A DNA stretch of 64,000 nucleotides from assembly GCF_042659445.1 (NCBI RefSeq), contig NZ_JBHSSR010000001.1, one strand, 5' to 3'. Source of the stretch: Macrococcoides epidermidis (lineage in GTDB: Bacteria; Bacillota; Bacilli; Staphylococcales; Staphylococcaceae). The notes under the pieces were generated by a model. It was not told where the DNA came from. It saw only the letters and a program-made list of their open reading frames with translations, and searched no databases. This document shows, one piece after another, positions 8,126 to 17,174 of this stretch (within the stretch, counting starts at the first letter, position 1; every line of letters begins with the position of its first letter). The position numbers and the translations under genes are program-made.

Positions 8126-8986
8126 TTGCCCAATTTTTATAAGAGAAATAAATTAGTTTTCTTTCTTTTTGGACTCATCATATTTATGGTTCTGGTTGGA
8201 TTTTCACTGAGAGAAAGAGAAACGACGACAGTTGAATCTTTTGTAGGTGGTACAACTGCCATCGGTCAAAGAATCGTGTCATATCCTGCAATGTTTGTTA
8301 CAGGTAATTTCGGTAATCTCATTAATATGTGGGATGCAAATGAAGAAAACAAAAAGTTGAAAGAAAAGATAAAAGGTTTTGCTCAAGTTGAAGCTGATAA
8401 TTATCGTCTAGAAAAAGAAAATCAGGAACTAAGACAAGCTTTAAAAACGGATAGTATTTCAGAATATGATCCGGTGATTTCTACGATAATCGCTAGAAAT
8501 CAAGATCAATGGATGAATACTTTTATCGTCAATAAAGGTAAATCATCTGGCATACGTGAAAATATGGCTGTGCTTACAACTGAAGGCTTAGTAGGACGTA
8601 TCAAGAAGGTTAACAGTTATTCTTCACAAGTAGAATTAATCACTTCTAGTATAAAATCTAGTAAGATTAGTGTTACATTGCAACAAGAAGGTCAAGATAT
8701 ATTTGGTATGATTGATCATTTTGATGAAAGTAAGAATTTACTTGTCTTATCTGATATAAATAATAATGTGAAAGTTAAACTTGGAACAAAAGTAGTTACA
8801 AGTGGACTTGGCGGTCAATTCCCTAAAGGCATCTTAATTGGAGAAGTAAAGAAAGTTGAAAATGATGAATTTGGATTGAGTCAAATTGCATATGTCGAAA
8901 CGCAAGCTGATATTAATGAACTCACACAAGTTTATGTTGCTAAAAAAAGTCCTAAAGTGATTTCATTAGAAGGAAGTGGCGAGTAA
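8126..8986 (+). CDS. mreC: Rod shape-determining protein MreC
   Basis: 286 aa. A short cytoplasmic tail, one membrane helix (about residues 12-28), a coiled coil (about 65-105) and the beta-rich MreC domain follow in order. MreC links cell-wall synthases to the MreB/MreD machinery; cocci keep mreCD without mreB, and no mreB is seen in this window. TTG at 8126 was chosen because GAGGTG sits at 8115-8120; a GTG at 8117 overlaps that SD and is unlikely. The stop overlaps the mreD start. Confidence 0.92.
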   Translation: MPNFYKRNKLVFFLFGLIIFMVLVGFSLRERETTTVESFVGGTTAIGQRIVSYPAMFVTGNFGNLINMWDANEENKKLKEKIKGFAQVEADNYRLEKENQELRQALKTDSISEYDPVISTIIARNQDQWMNTFIVNKGKSSGIRENMAVLTTEGLVGRIKKVNSYSSQVELITSSIKSSKISVTLQQEGQDIFGMIDHFDESKNLLVLSDINNNVKVKLGTKVVTSGLGGQFPKGILIGEVKKVENDEFGLSQIAYVETQADINELTQVYVAKKSPKVISLEGSGE

Positions 8987-9489
8987 TGCAGCTTGTGATT
9001 ATGCCGCTTATTGCGCTCGTGTTGTTTTACATTGATTCATTAATCAACTCAATTTGGCCGGTCACTATTTTTAATTTTGATTATTATTTTAAATCACATT
9101 TATTATTTATGTATTTGTTGATAATAACGGTGTATAAAAATCCGAAAGTAGCATTAATACTAGGTGTGTTATTTGGAATCATTTCAGATATTTATTTTGG
9201 CACAATCTATGGTATATATCTATTCGGTTTTATCATTGCTATACTTCTTATGGATCAATTATTTAAAGTCTTCTACAAAGATTTAAAGATGATGATTGTA
9301 TTGTTCTTGGGATTTATCTTTCTTTTTGAAAACTTTTATTACATTGTCTTTGCAATTCTTGGAATCGCACATATCAATTATTTTTTATTTTTGTGGACAC
9401 ATGTTTTACCGTCGTTACTTATTAACTTCATTTTAATACTCGTCGTTTTTCCATTTATCCTGAAATTACTTGATAAGTATATGAAATAA
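8986..9489 (+). CDS. mreD: Rod shape-determining protein MreD
   Basis: A 167-aa integral membrane protein with about five hydrophobic helices, including the polar stretch LGVLFGIISDIYFG typical of MreD. The ATG overlaps the mreC stop (TAATG), so the pair is translationally coupled. It works with MreC in peripheral or septal peptidoglycan synthesis. Confidence 0.9.
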   Translation: MQLVIMPLIALVLFYIDSLINSIWPVTIFNFDYYFKSHLLFMYLLIITVYKNPKVALILGVLFGIISDIYFGTIYGIYLFGFIIAILLMDQLFKVFYKDLKMMIVLFLGFIFLFENFYYIVFAILGIAHINYFLFLWTHVLPSLLINFILILVVFPFILKLLDKYMK

Positions 9490-9492
9490 TGA

Positions 9493-9521
9493 TTGACGTC
9501 GCATTTTTAAAATGATAATAT
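9493..9521 (+). promoter_or_regulatory. Promoter of the rplU operon
   Basis: TTGACG (9493-9498), a 17-bp spacer and TAATAT (9516-9521), a strong vegetative promoter placed right before the L21 leader. Confidence 0.7.
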
Positions 9522-9527
9522 ATTGAA

Positions 9528-9608
9528 GTTGAGTAGTTTCATAAGCTACATACAACCGCACAACTTTAGGTTTCAAGTGAGCAATCCACCTGAAGATGGC
9601 GTGACTTA
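9528..9608 (+). ncRNA. Ribosomal protein L21 leader (autoregulatory 5' UTR)
   Basis: The 5' UTR of rplU holds the conserved blocks of the Firmicute L21 leader, including AGGTTTCAAGTGAGCAATCC and CCTGAAGATGGCG. Leaders of this class precede rplU-prp-rpmA in Bacillales and are thought to bind L21 or another operon product. Boundaries are approximate; they run from the inferred start site to just before the rplU SD. Confidence 0.75.
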
Positions 9609-9629
9609 AATAAAATAGGAGGTGCAAGT

Positions 9630-9938
9630 ATGTTTGCAATTATTGAAACTGGTGGAAAACAATTAAAAGTTGAACAAGGTCAAGAAATCTGGGTTGAGAA
9701 ATTAGACGCAGAAGCTGGTTCAACATTCACGTTTGATCAAGTATTAATGGTTGGTGGAGATTCAGTTAAAGTAGGTTCACCTGTAGTTGAAGGTGCTACT
9801 GTTACAGCGAAAGTTGAAAAACACGGTCGCGGTAAAAAAATCACTGTATTCAAATACAAACCAAAGAAAAACTACAAACGTAAACAAGGTCATCGTCAAC
9901 CTTACACTAAATTAGTTATCGAAGCGATTAACGCGTAA
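9630..9938 (+). CDS. rplU: Large-subunit ribosomal protein L21
   Basis: 102 aa, the usual length, beginning MFAIIETGGKQLKVEQG and ending with the conserved basic tail (KNYKRKQGHRQPYT). It binds 23S rRNA near L20. AGGAGG precedes the ATG. The stop overlaps the prp start. Confidence 0.98.
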   Translation: MFAIIETGGKQLKVEQGQEIWVEKLDAEAGSTFTFDQVLMVGGDSVKVGSPVVEGATVTAKVEKHGRGKKITVFKYKPKKNYKRKQGHRQPYTKLVIEAINA

Positions 9939-10258
9939 TGATTAACGTTACTATCTTAGTAAATGATGAAGGTCAAGTGACTGAGTTTACTATGGAAGGA
10001 CATGCAGATAGTGCACCACACGGACAAGATCTTGTTTGTGCAGGCGCTTCAGCAATCGTCTTTGGTAGTATGAATGCAGTGATTGGTTTGACAGATGAAC
10101 GACCGGACATTGATTATGCGGATGATGGTGGTTACTTTACTGCAAGGGTCGTTGACCTGAACAATAAAGAAGCACAGCTCATTATTCAATCAATGCTCGT
10201 GTCATTACAGACGATTGAAGCTGAATACGGACAATATATTAAACTAAACTATAAGTGA
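9938..10258 (+). CDS. prp: Ribosomal-processing cysteine protease Prp
   Basis: 106 aa (YsxB family). In staphylococci Prp removes the N-terminal extension of L27, which is essential for ribosome function. The catalytic His and Cys occur as GHADSAPHGQDLVCAGAS, with His22 and Cys34 at the positions described for S. aureus Prp. It lies between rplU and rpmA and is coupled to rplU by a TAATG overlap, which places the enzyme beside its substrate. Confidence 0.95.
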   Translation: MINVTILVNDEGQVTEFTMEGHADSAPHGQDLVCAGASAIVFGSMNAVIGLTDERPDIDYADDGGYFTARVVDLNNKEAQLIIQSMLVSLQTIEAEYGQYIKLNYK

Positions 10259-10268
10259 GGTGTAACTC

Positions 10269-10553
10269 ATGTTAAAATTAAACTTACAATTCTTCGCATC
10301 GAAAAAAGGGGTAGGTTCTACACGTAACGGACGTGACTCTGAATCAAAACGTTTAGGTGCTAAACGTGCTGATGGTCAATTCGTAACAGGTGGTTCTATT
10401 TTATATCGTCAACGCGGTACTAAAATTTATCCAGGTGAAAACGTTGGACGTGGTGGCGATGATACTTTATTCGCTAAAATCGACGGCGTTGTTAAATTCG
10501 AACGTTTCGGACGCGACAAAAAGAAAGTTTCAGTATACGCTGAAGCAAAATAA
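10269..10553 (+). CDS. rpmA: Large-subunit ribosomal protein L27 with cleavable N-terminal extension
   Basis: 94 aa. The protein begins MLKLNLQFFASKKG; the first nine residues are the Prp-cleaved extension (cleavage between FF and AS is established for S. aureus), and the mature ASKKGVGSTRNGRDS tail reaches the peptidyl transferase centre. SD GAGGTG precedes the start. A strong terminator follows. Confidence 0.98.
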   Translation: MLKLNLQFFASKKGVGSTRNGRDSESKRLGAKRADGQFVTGGSILYRQRGTKIYPGENVGRGGDDTLFAKIDGVVKFERFGRDKKKVSVYAEAK

Positions 10554-10567
10554 TTAGATGATAAGGG

Positions 10568-10598
10568 ACTGAGACATAACCATGTCTCAGTTCTTTTT
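10568..10598 (+). terminator. Intrinsic terminator after rpmA
   Basis: A perfect 10-bp stem (ACTGAGACAT 10568-10577 / ATGTCTCAGT 10582-10591) with loop AACC, followed by TCTTTTTT. Confidence 0.92.
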
Positions 10599-10635
10599 TC
10601 ATTTGTTTACCTCAGTCGTACAATTATTTAATCCA

Positions 10636-10644
10636 TGATATAAT
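10636..10644 (+). promoter_or_regulatory. Extended -10 promoter for the Spo0B-like gene/obg unit
   Basis: TGATATAAT combines a TGn extension with a consensus -10 (TATAAT 10639-10644), 17 bp before the next start codon. No good -35 is seen, which is usual for this promoter class. Confidence 0.55.
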
Positions 10645-10660
10645 ATGAGCAGGTGATTTA

Positions 10661-11143
10661 ATGCATAATGTTGAAACTTATATGAAAACTAAACATGATT
10701 TAGCGAACCAATTGCAGTTGTTAGATGCTTATTTTACATTAGGTCAACGAGATAAAGCTGAGCGTTTATCCAAAAACATCGTTGCACAGTTTAGAGATGA
10801 ACAACAATTCCTAAAATTAAATTGTCCCAAATCCATACAGTATTACGTTGATACTATATTAGATGAACGTTTATTTGAATGGGCGTTTGAAATTGAGCTT
10901 CTAACCAGTGCAATTGGCAATTATGATGAAATATTAAAAGCGTTTATTCAGACATGTATTATGGATTACAAAAATAGAGTCGATACTAAATCATTGGTTA
11001 CAATGAGTTTATTTGAAACTGATGATGAGATTGAATGTATTTTCGCATTAACAGGCAATATTAAAGACACGTCAAATGTATTATCAAGTTGTACAATCGC
11101 AAATGACGAAATTATTGAATACAAATTAGAAATTAGAAAATAA
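10661..11143 (+). CDS. Spo0B-like histidine-containing domain protein
   Basis: 160 aa. The N-terminal helix contains KHDLANQLQLL, matching the HDxxNxLQ phosphohistidine motif of the Spo0B phosphotransferase and of SpoOB-type sensor kinases, with the candidate His at residue 12. In Bacillus, spo0B sits in this same slot between rpmA and obg and relays phosphate in sporulation. No sporulation genes are seen here and staphylococci do not sporulate, so the present role is unknown. It lies 11 bp before obg and is likely co-transcribed. Confidence 0.72.
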   Translation: MHNVETYMKTKHDLANQLQLLDAYFTLGQRDKAERLSKNIVAQFRDEQQFLKLNCPKSIQYYVDTILDERLFEWAFEIELLTSAIGNYDEILKAFIQTCIMDYKNRVDTKSLVTMSLFETDDEIECIFALTGNIKDTSNVLSSCTIANDEIIEYKLEIRK

Positions 11144-11154
11144 GAGGTGTTTAT

Positions 11155-12444
11155 ATGTTTATAGATCAGGTCAAAATTAATTTAAAAGCAGGTGACGGTG
11201 GTAACGGTATCGTTGCATATCGTCGTGAAAAGTATGTACCGTTAGGTGGTCCTGCCGGGGGAGATGGCGGTAAAGGCGCTTCTATTATATTCCAGGTAGA
11301 TGAAGGGTTACGTACATTATTAGATTTCCGTTTCCAACGTATGTTCAAAGCTGAAAAAGGTGAGAACGGTCAGACGAGCAACATGCATGGAAGAGGAGCA
11401 AAAGATTTAATACTAAAAGTACCACCCGGCACGATTGTTAAAAACGCTGAAACCGGAGAGATTATAGCAGATTTAGTGTTACATGAACAAAGTGCAGTAG
11501 TAGCACGTGGTGGACGCGGTGGACGTGGTAATTCACGTTTCGCATCAGCAAGTAACCCTGCACCAGATTTCTGTGAAAATGGTGAACCAGGTGAAGAATT
11601 AGAAGTTTCTTTAGAACTTAAATTATTAGCCGACGTTGGTTTAGTTGGTTATCCAAGTGTTGGAAAATCTACATTACTTTCAATTGTTTCAAAAGCGAAG
11701 CCAAAGATTGGTGCTTATCATTTTACGACAATTAAACCTAATTTAGGTGTTGTACAAACAAAAGATAATCGTAGTTTTGTAATGGCTGATTTACCCGGTC
11801 TAATAGAAGGTGCTTCTGAAGGTGTTGGTTTAGGGCATCAATTCTTAAAACACGTTGAACGTACACGCGTTATTATTCATATTATTGATATGGGACGTAC
11901 TGATGGAAGAGATCCTTATGAAGACTACGTTACTATCAATAAAGAGTTAGAAAACTATAATAAAAAATTAGCGCGACGCCCACAAATTGTCGTTGCAAAC
12001 AAGATGGATATGCCAAATGCGGATGAATATTTAGCAGAATTCAAAGAAAAAATTGGTGATGAAGTTGAAATTATTGAATTAAGCGCAGCAACCTACCAAA
12101 ACATAGATACGTTATTATATCGAGCAGCAGACTTATTAGATGCAACGAAAGATGTCGATTATGACATTGATGAAGAAGATACTGCGGTGCACCGTGTTAT
12201 GTATAAACATGAAAAATCTGCAGATCACTTTGAAATTACACGTGCAGATGATGGTGCTTATGTTGTGAGTGGTAACTCAATCGAACGTTTATTCAAGATG
12301 ACAGACTTCACGCGTGATGCATCTGTACGTCGTTTCGCTCGCCAAATGCGTACGATGGGTATCGATGATGCATTGCGCGAACGTGGCTGTAAAAATGGAG
12401 ACATCGTTCGAATTATGCGCGGTGAGTTTGAATTTGTAGAGTAG
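11155..12444 (+). CDS. obg: GTPase Obg (CgtA)
   Basis: 429 aa in the usual three parts: a glycine-rich Obg fold (about residues 1-158, with GGDGGKGAS), a G domain (about 159-330; G1 GYPSVGKST near 165, G3 DLPGLIEGA near 213, G4 NKMD near 282) and a C-terminal OCT domain. Obg acts in 50S assembly and responds to ppGpp. SD AGAGGTG and ATG at 11155. Confidence 0.97.
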   Translation: MFIDQVKINLKAGDGGNGIVAYRREKYVPLGGPAGGDGGKGASIIFQVDEGLRTLLDFRFQRMFKAEKGENGQTSNMHGRGAKDLILKVPPGTIVKNAETGEIIADLVLHEQSAVVARGGRGGRGNSRFASASNPAPDFCENGEPGEELEVSLELKLLADVGLVGYPSVGKSTLLSIVSKAKPKIGAYHFTTIKPNLGVVQTKDNRSFVMADLPGLIEGASEGVGLGHQFLKHVERTRVIIHIIDMGRTDGRDPYEDYVTINKELENYNKKLARRPQIVVANKMDMPNADEYLAEFKEKIGDEVEIIELSAATYQNIDTLLYRAADLLDATKDVDYDIDEEDTAVHRVMYKHEKSADHFEITRADDGAYVVSGNSIERLFKMTDFTRDASVRRFARQMRTMGIDDALRERGCKNGDIVRIMRGEFEFVE

Positions 12445-12455
12445 CAGGTGAAGAT

Positions 12456-12905
12456 ATGACGGATCAAAATAAAAAGTTTTATTTAATTCGCGAAGATGTA
12501 TTGCCTGAATCAGTAAAGAAAACATTATTAATTAAAGATTTACTCGATAAAAATCCAAAGCTATCAATATTTGATGCAGTTAAAACATACGATTTATCCA
12601 GAAGTGCTTTTTATAAATATAAAGATACAATTTTTCCGGTAGATGAAAAAACACGTGAACGTAACATTACAATGATGGTCCAGGTTGATGATAAAGTTGG
12701 TTTGTTAAGTCGTATATTAGAATTTATCGCAAGTGAGAATGGTTCGGTGTTAACAATCCATCAGACGATTCCAATTAAAGATAAAGCGACGATTACAATT
12801 TCATTAAATGCTACGAATATGGATTTAACGATTAATGAACTGATTGAAAAGATAGAAACACTTGATTATGTTAATCAAGTGCAGTTACTTGGTATGAGTT
12901 TATAG
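12456..12905 (+). CDS. pheB: ACT domain-containing protein, UPF0735 (PheB)
   Basis: 149 aa. An N-terminal helical segment with SRSAFYKYKD (about residues 49-58, helix-turn-helix-like) precedes a C-terminal ACT domain (about 75-147, with VDDKVGLLSRIL). ACT domains commonly bind amino acids; the B. subtilis homologue lies in the same place after obg. The exact role is unproven. SD AGGTGAAG and ATG. Confidence 0.85.
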   Translation: MTDQNKKFYLIREDVLPESVKKTLLIKDLLDKNPKLSIFDAVKTYDLSRSAFYKYKDTIFPVDEKTRERNITMMVQVDDKVGLLSRILEFIASENGSVLTIHQTIPIKDKATITISLNATNMDLTINELIEKIETLDYVNQVQLLGMSL

Positions 12906-12914
12906 GAGGGTACG

Positions 12915-13505
12915 ATGTACGCTTATTTAGAAGGTCAATTAAATGAGATTTTACCGACACATCTAGTTGTTGGAGTCAACGGTATTGGATACGAATGTCA
13001 TGTACCAAATCCATACCGCTTTCAAAAATATATCAATAAAGATTTTAAATTATTTACGCAGCTGATTGTGCGTGAAGATGCACATACACTATATGGTTTC
13101 GATTCAATGGAAGAAAAACAATTATTTTTATCTTTAAATAAAGTGACGGGTATAGGTCCAAAGTCTGCTTTAGCTATATTAGCATCAAGCTCACCAAAGG
13201 AAATTAAAAATGCGATTGAAAGTGAAAATGATAGTTATTTAATTAAGTTTCCTGGCATCGGTAAGAAGACAGCACGACAAATGATACTTGATTTAAAAGG
13301 TAAGCTGATTATTACGGATGAAACAGAAGTATTTAAGGAAATAACTGAACAGAAGACCGAAGTAATTGATGAAGCATTACTGGCGCTAGAAGCATTAGGT
13401 TATACGAAACGTGAACTTCAAAAAGTCGAAAAAGTGTTAAAACAAGAACAACTAGCAACTGTTGATGAAAATGTCAAACGTGCCTTTCAAATGCTTGTCT
13501 CATAA
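12915..13505 (+). CDS. ruvA: Holliday junction DNA helicase subunit RuvA
   Basis: 196 aa. The N-terminal OB fold (MYAYLEGQLNEI) is followed by the two helix-hairpin-helix motifs (VTGIGPKSA, FPGIGKKTA) and the C-terminal domain that contacts RuvB. RuvA tetramers bind four-way junctions and recruit RuvB. SD TAGGAGG. ruvB follows 14 bp later. No ruvC is seen, as expected for Firmicutes, which use RecU. Confidence 0.97.
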   Translation: MYAYLEGQLNEILPTHLVVGVNGIGYECHVPNPYRFQKYINKDFKLFTQLIVREDAHTLYGFDSMEEKQLFLSLNKVTGIGPKSALAILASSSPKEIKNAIESENDSYLIKFPGIGKKTARQMILDLKGKLIITDETEVFKEITEQKTEVIDEALLALEALGYTKRELQKVEKVLKQEQLATVDENVKRAFQMLVS

Positions 13506-13519
13506 AGGAGTTGAAATGA

Positions 13520-14533
13520 TTGGATGACAGAATTATAGATGATACACTTTTAAACTCAGAGGAACTGCAAGATGAATTAAGTTTGCGTCCGACAAAACTT
13601 TCTCAGTATATAGGGCAGGAAAAGATAAAACATAATCTGGATGTATTTATTCAGGCAGCAAAATTGCGTAACGAATCACTAGACCATGTGCTGTTATATG
13701 GTCCACCCGGCTTAGGTAAGACAACGCTTGCTACAATAGTGGCAAATGAACTTGATGTCAATATCAGGACGACTTCAGGACCGTCAATAGAGCGTCCCGG
13801 GGATTTAGCAGCAATTCTTTCAAGTTTAAATGCAGGTGATGTGCTTTTTATCGATGAAATTCATCGTTTAAGTCGCGTAGTTGAAGAAGTATTATATCCT
13901 GCTATGGAAGACTTTATGTTAGACATCGTAGTAGGTAAAGGTGAAGAGGCAAGAAGTATACGTATCGAATTACCACCATTCACTTTGATTGGTGCGACAA
14001 CGCGTGCCGGAAGTCTTTCAGCACCTTTACGTGACCGTTTCGGAGTCCATTTAAGACTCGATTACTATTCTATTGATGATTTGTCTCAAGTTGTCAGTCG
14101 TACAGCTGATGTGTTTGATGTGGCAATTGATAATGCATCAGTTACAGAACTGGCCATGCGTAGTCGTGGGACACCACGTATCGCTAATCGTTTGTTACGT
14201 CGTGTACGTGATTTTGCACAAGTTAAGAATGATGGTCATATTGATTTTAATATTACATCAAATGCCTTGAATTTATTGCAGGTTGATGCGTATGGATTAG
14301 ATCATATCGATCATAAAATATTAATGGCTATCATTGAGCGTTATAACGGTGGCCCGGTTGGTCTCGATACGATAGCAGTGTCCATCGGTGAAGAACGCAT
14401 GACGCTTGAAGATGTTTATGAACCTTATTTAATACAAAAAGGGTTTTTAGAACGAACACAACGTGGGCGTGTAGCCACACCACTTGCTTATGAACATTTT
14501 AATATTCCGTTTGATAATGAAAAGAGGAAATAA
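13520..14533 (+). CDS. ruvB: Holliday junction branch-migration ATPase RuvB
   Basis: 337 aa AAA+ motor. Walker A GPPGLGKTT (about residues 60-68), Walker B LFIDEIHR (about 112-119), sensor 1 GATTRAG (about 157-163) and the C-terminal winged helix are present. TTG start at 13520 with AAAGGAG nine bases upstream; the nearby ATGs are out of frame. Confidence 0.97.
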   Translation: MDDRIIDDTLLNSEELQDELSLRPTKLSQYIGQEKIKHNLDVFIQAAKLRNESLDHVLLYGPPGLGKTTLATIVANELDVNIRTTSGPSIERPGDLAAILSSLNAGDVLFIDEIHRLSRVVEEVLYPAMEDFMLDIVVGKGEEARSIRIELPPFTLIGATTRAGSLSAPLRDRFGVHLRLDYYSIDDLSQVVSRTADVFDVAIDNASVTELAMRSRGTPRIANRLLRRVRDFAQVKNDGHIDFNITSNALNLLQVDAYGLDHIDHKILMAIIERYNGGPVGLDTIAVSIGEERMTLEDVYEPYLIQKGFLERTQRGRVATPLAYEHFNIPFDNEKRK

Positions 14534-14535
14534 AG

Positions 14536-15558
14536 TTGGATGTAAATGAATTTGATTTTGAATTACCAGAAAGATTAATTGCACAAACGCCTTTGCTTGA
14601 TCGTACAGCAAGTCGATTACTTGCTTTAAACAAATTAACTGGAGAGATCACGCATACACATTTTAAATCAATAATTGATTATTTAAATGAAGGTGATACG
14701 CTTGTTCTTAATGATACGAAAGTTATGCCGGCACGTCTTTTTGGTGTTAAAAGTGATACAGGTGCAAAAATAGAAATGTTGATGCTTACTGAACATGATA
14801 ATGGCTGGGAAGTTTTGATTAAACCCGCAAAGCGCGTTCAAATCGGAACGAAAGTATCTTTTGGAGATGGTAAGATTATAGCGACATGTGTCGATATGCT
14901 TGAGCAGGGCGGTCGTATCATGCAGTTAAAGTATGATGGGATTTTACAGGAACGACTAGATGAATTAGGTTTAATGCCACTACCACCTTATATAAAGGAA
15001 ACACTTGATGATCAGGATCGTTATCAAACAGTGTATGCAAAAGCTGTTGGCTCTGCTGCAGCACCTACGGCTGGTCTTCACTTTACAAAAGAATTATTAG
15101 CAGCAATAGAAGAAAAAGGCGTTAACATTGCTTATATCACATTGCATGTCGGTCTAGGTACGTTCAGACCAGTAAGTGTTGATTCGATTGAAGATCATGA
15201 TATGCACAGTGAATACTACGAGATGACTGCAGAAACTGCACAATTGTTAAATCGTACAAAAGCGAGTGGCAAACGCATTATCTCTGTAGGTACTACTTCA
15301 ACACGAACACTAGAGACAATTGCAGATGAAAATGGTCACTTTGAAGCACAAAGTGGATGGACAGATATCTTCATCTATCCTGGTTATAAATTTAAGGCGA
15401 TAGATGCAATGGTAACAAACTTCCATCTGCCTAAATCAACACTTGTAATGTTAGTATCAAGTTTAGCAACAAGAGAAATTATATTAGATGCATATCATGA
15501 AGCTGTTAAAGAAGAATATCGCTTCTTTAGTTTCGGAGATGCAATGTTTATTTATTAA
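14536..15558 (+). CDS. queA: tRNA preQ1(34) S-adenosylmethionine ribosyltransferase-isomerase QueA
   Basis: 340 aa. It converts 7-aminomethyl-7-deazaguanine in tRNA to epoxyqueuosine using the ribosyl part of AdoMet. Family blocks ELPERLIAQTPL at the N-terminus, LVLNDTKVMPARLFG, and AAPTAGLHFT are clear. TTG start with GAGG nine bases upstream, two bases after the ruvB stop. It pairs with tgt directly downstream. Confidence 0.97.
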   Translation: MDVNEFDFELPERLIAQTPLLDRTASRLLALNKLTGEITHTHFKSIIDYLNEGDTLVLNDTKVMPARLFGVKSDTGAKIEMLMLTEHDNGWEVLIKPAKRVQIGTKVSFGDGKIIATCVDMLEQGGRIMQLKYDGILQERLDELGLMPLPPYIKETLDDQDRYQTVYAKAVGSAAAPTAGLHFTKELLAAIEEKGVNIAYITLHVGLGTFRPVSVDSIEDHDMHSEYYEMTAETAQLLNRTKASGKRIISVGTTSTRTLETIADENGHFEAQSGWTDIFIYPGYKFKAIDAMVTNFHLPKSTLVMLVSSLATREIILDAYHEAVKEEYRFFSFGDAMFIY

Positions 15559-15571
15559 AAGGAGAACATTT

Positions 15572-16711
15572 ATGCCAGCAGTAACTTATGAACATATAAA
15601 AACTTGTAAACAATCTGGAGCGCGACTAGGTATTGTCCATACACCACATGGTTCTTTTGAAACACCGATGTTTATGCCAGTTGGAACGCAAGCAACAGTA
15701 AAAACGATGAGTCCGGAAGAATTAAAAGCAATGAACGCTAAAATTATTCTAAGTAATACATACCACTTATGGCTTCGACCAGGGAGTGATATCATTCGCG
15801 AAGCGGGTGGATTACACAAATTTATGAACTGGGATAGACCTATCTTAACAGATAGCGGTGGCTTTCAAGTATTTAGTTTAAGCGATATGCGTAAGATTGA
15901 AGAAGAAGGTGTACATTTCAGACACCATTTAAATGGTTCTAAATTATTCTTAAGTCCTGAAAAAGCAATGCATATTCAAAATGATTTAGGATCAGATATA
16001 ATGATGGCATTTGATGAATGTCCGCCGATGCCTGCTACGTATGAGTATGTAAAAGCGAGTATCGAAAGAACTAGTCGTTGGGCTGAACGCTGTTTAGAAG
16101 CGCATCAAAGACCAAATGATCAGGCATTATTCGGTATTATTCAGGGTGGAGAATATGAGGATTTACGTACACAATCTGCTAAAGATTTAGTTTCATTAGA
16201 TTTTCCGGGATACGCGATAGGTGGTTTATCTGTAGGAGAACCTAAACCAATCATGTATAGAATGTTAGAGCATACGACACCACTCATGCCATTTGATAAA
16301 CCACGTTATTTAATGGGCGTTGGATCTCCTGATGCACTCATTGAAGGTGCAATTCGTGGTATTGATATGTTTGACTGTGTTTTACCAACACGTATTGCAC
16401 GTAATGGCACATGTATGACAAGCAAAGGACGTGTTGTCGTAAAGAATGCGAAATACGAACGTGATTATACGCCACTTGATGAAAATTGTGATTGTTACAC
16501 TTGCAAAAATTATACGAAAGCATATATTCGTCACTTAATTAAAGCTGATGAGACTTTTGGAATTCGCTTAACGACAATCCATAATTTACATTTCTTATTG
16601 AATATGATGGAACAGGTAAGAGAAGCAATTCGTAATGACCGTCTACTTGATTTCAAGGAAGAATTCTTTGAAGCATACGGTTTAAATGTTGAAAATCCAA
16701 AAAACTTCTAG
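15572..16711 (+). CDS. tgt: tRNA-guanine transglycosylase
   Basis: 379 aa. It exchanges G34 for preQ1 in GUN-anticodon tRNAs, the step before QueA. The TDSGGFQVFSL block (catalytic and substrate-binding Asp) and the zinc site CDCYTC...H near the C-terminus are visible. ATG 15572 has AAAGGAG upstream; an upstream in-frame ATG at 15488 lies inside queA and would add 28 unrelated residues. Confidence 0.97.
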   Translation: MPAVTYEHIKTCKQSGARLGIVHTPHGSFETPMFMPVGTQATVKTMSPEELKAMNAKIILSNTYHLWLRPGSDIIREAGGLHKFMNWDRPILTDSGGFQVFSLSDMRKIEEEGVHFRHHLNGSKLFLSPEKAMHIQNDLGSDIMMAFDECPPMPATYEYVKASIERTSRWAERCLEAHQRPNDQALFGIIQGGEYEDLRTQSAKDLVSLDFPGYAIGGLSVGEPKPIMYRMLEHTTPLMPFDKPRYLMGVGSPDALIEGAIRGIDMFDCVLPTRIARNGTCMTSKGRVVVKNAKYERDYTPLDENCDCYTCKNYTKAYIRHLIKADETFGIRLTTIHNLHFLLNMMEQVREAIRNDRLLDFKEEFFEAYGLNVENPKNF

Positions 16712-16721
16712 GAGGACTATT

Positions 16722-16994
16722 ATGACACCAGAAATGCAGGCAATTATCGTACAAATATTGCCATTAATCGTATTATTATTTGTGGCATATTTTTTAATGA
16801 TCAGACCACAGCAAAAAAGAACGAAAGAACAACAGGAACTGCTTAGAAACTTAAAAAGAGGCGACAAAGTTGCAACGATTGGTGGGCTACAAGGAACTGT
16901 GAAATCAGTTGATGCAAACTTTGTAACGATCATTGTCAATAACAAAGGTACAGAAATGACTTTTGATAAGATGGCAATCAAAAAAGCTAAGTAA
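16722..16994 (+). CDS. yajC: Preprotein translocase subunit YajC
   Basis: 90 aa. One membrane helix (about residues 7-25) is followed by RPQQKRTKEQQ and a small beta-rich cytosolic domain. It associates with SecDF, encoded next. ATG 16722 follows GGAGGAC; an in-frame upstream ATG inside tgt is rejected. Confidence 0.93.
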   Translation: MTPEMQAIIVQILPLIVLLFVAYFLMIRPQQKRTKEQQELLRNLKRGDKVATIGGLQGTVKSVDANFVTIIVNNKGTEMTFDKMAIKKAK

Positions 16995-17174
16995 AAGTAT
17001 TGTGTATAATAATTAATAAAAATTTATATTCAAATAGATAAATCTTAATAAATTAAATATTTTTAATTATTTATCAAATTTTACACATCTTTAATATCGT
17101 TTTAAGTTGAGATTATGTTATTATTTATTAAATTGGTAAAATGTGTTTTTAAATTTGAGTTTTGAGGTGGAACT

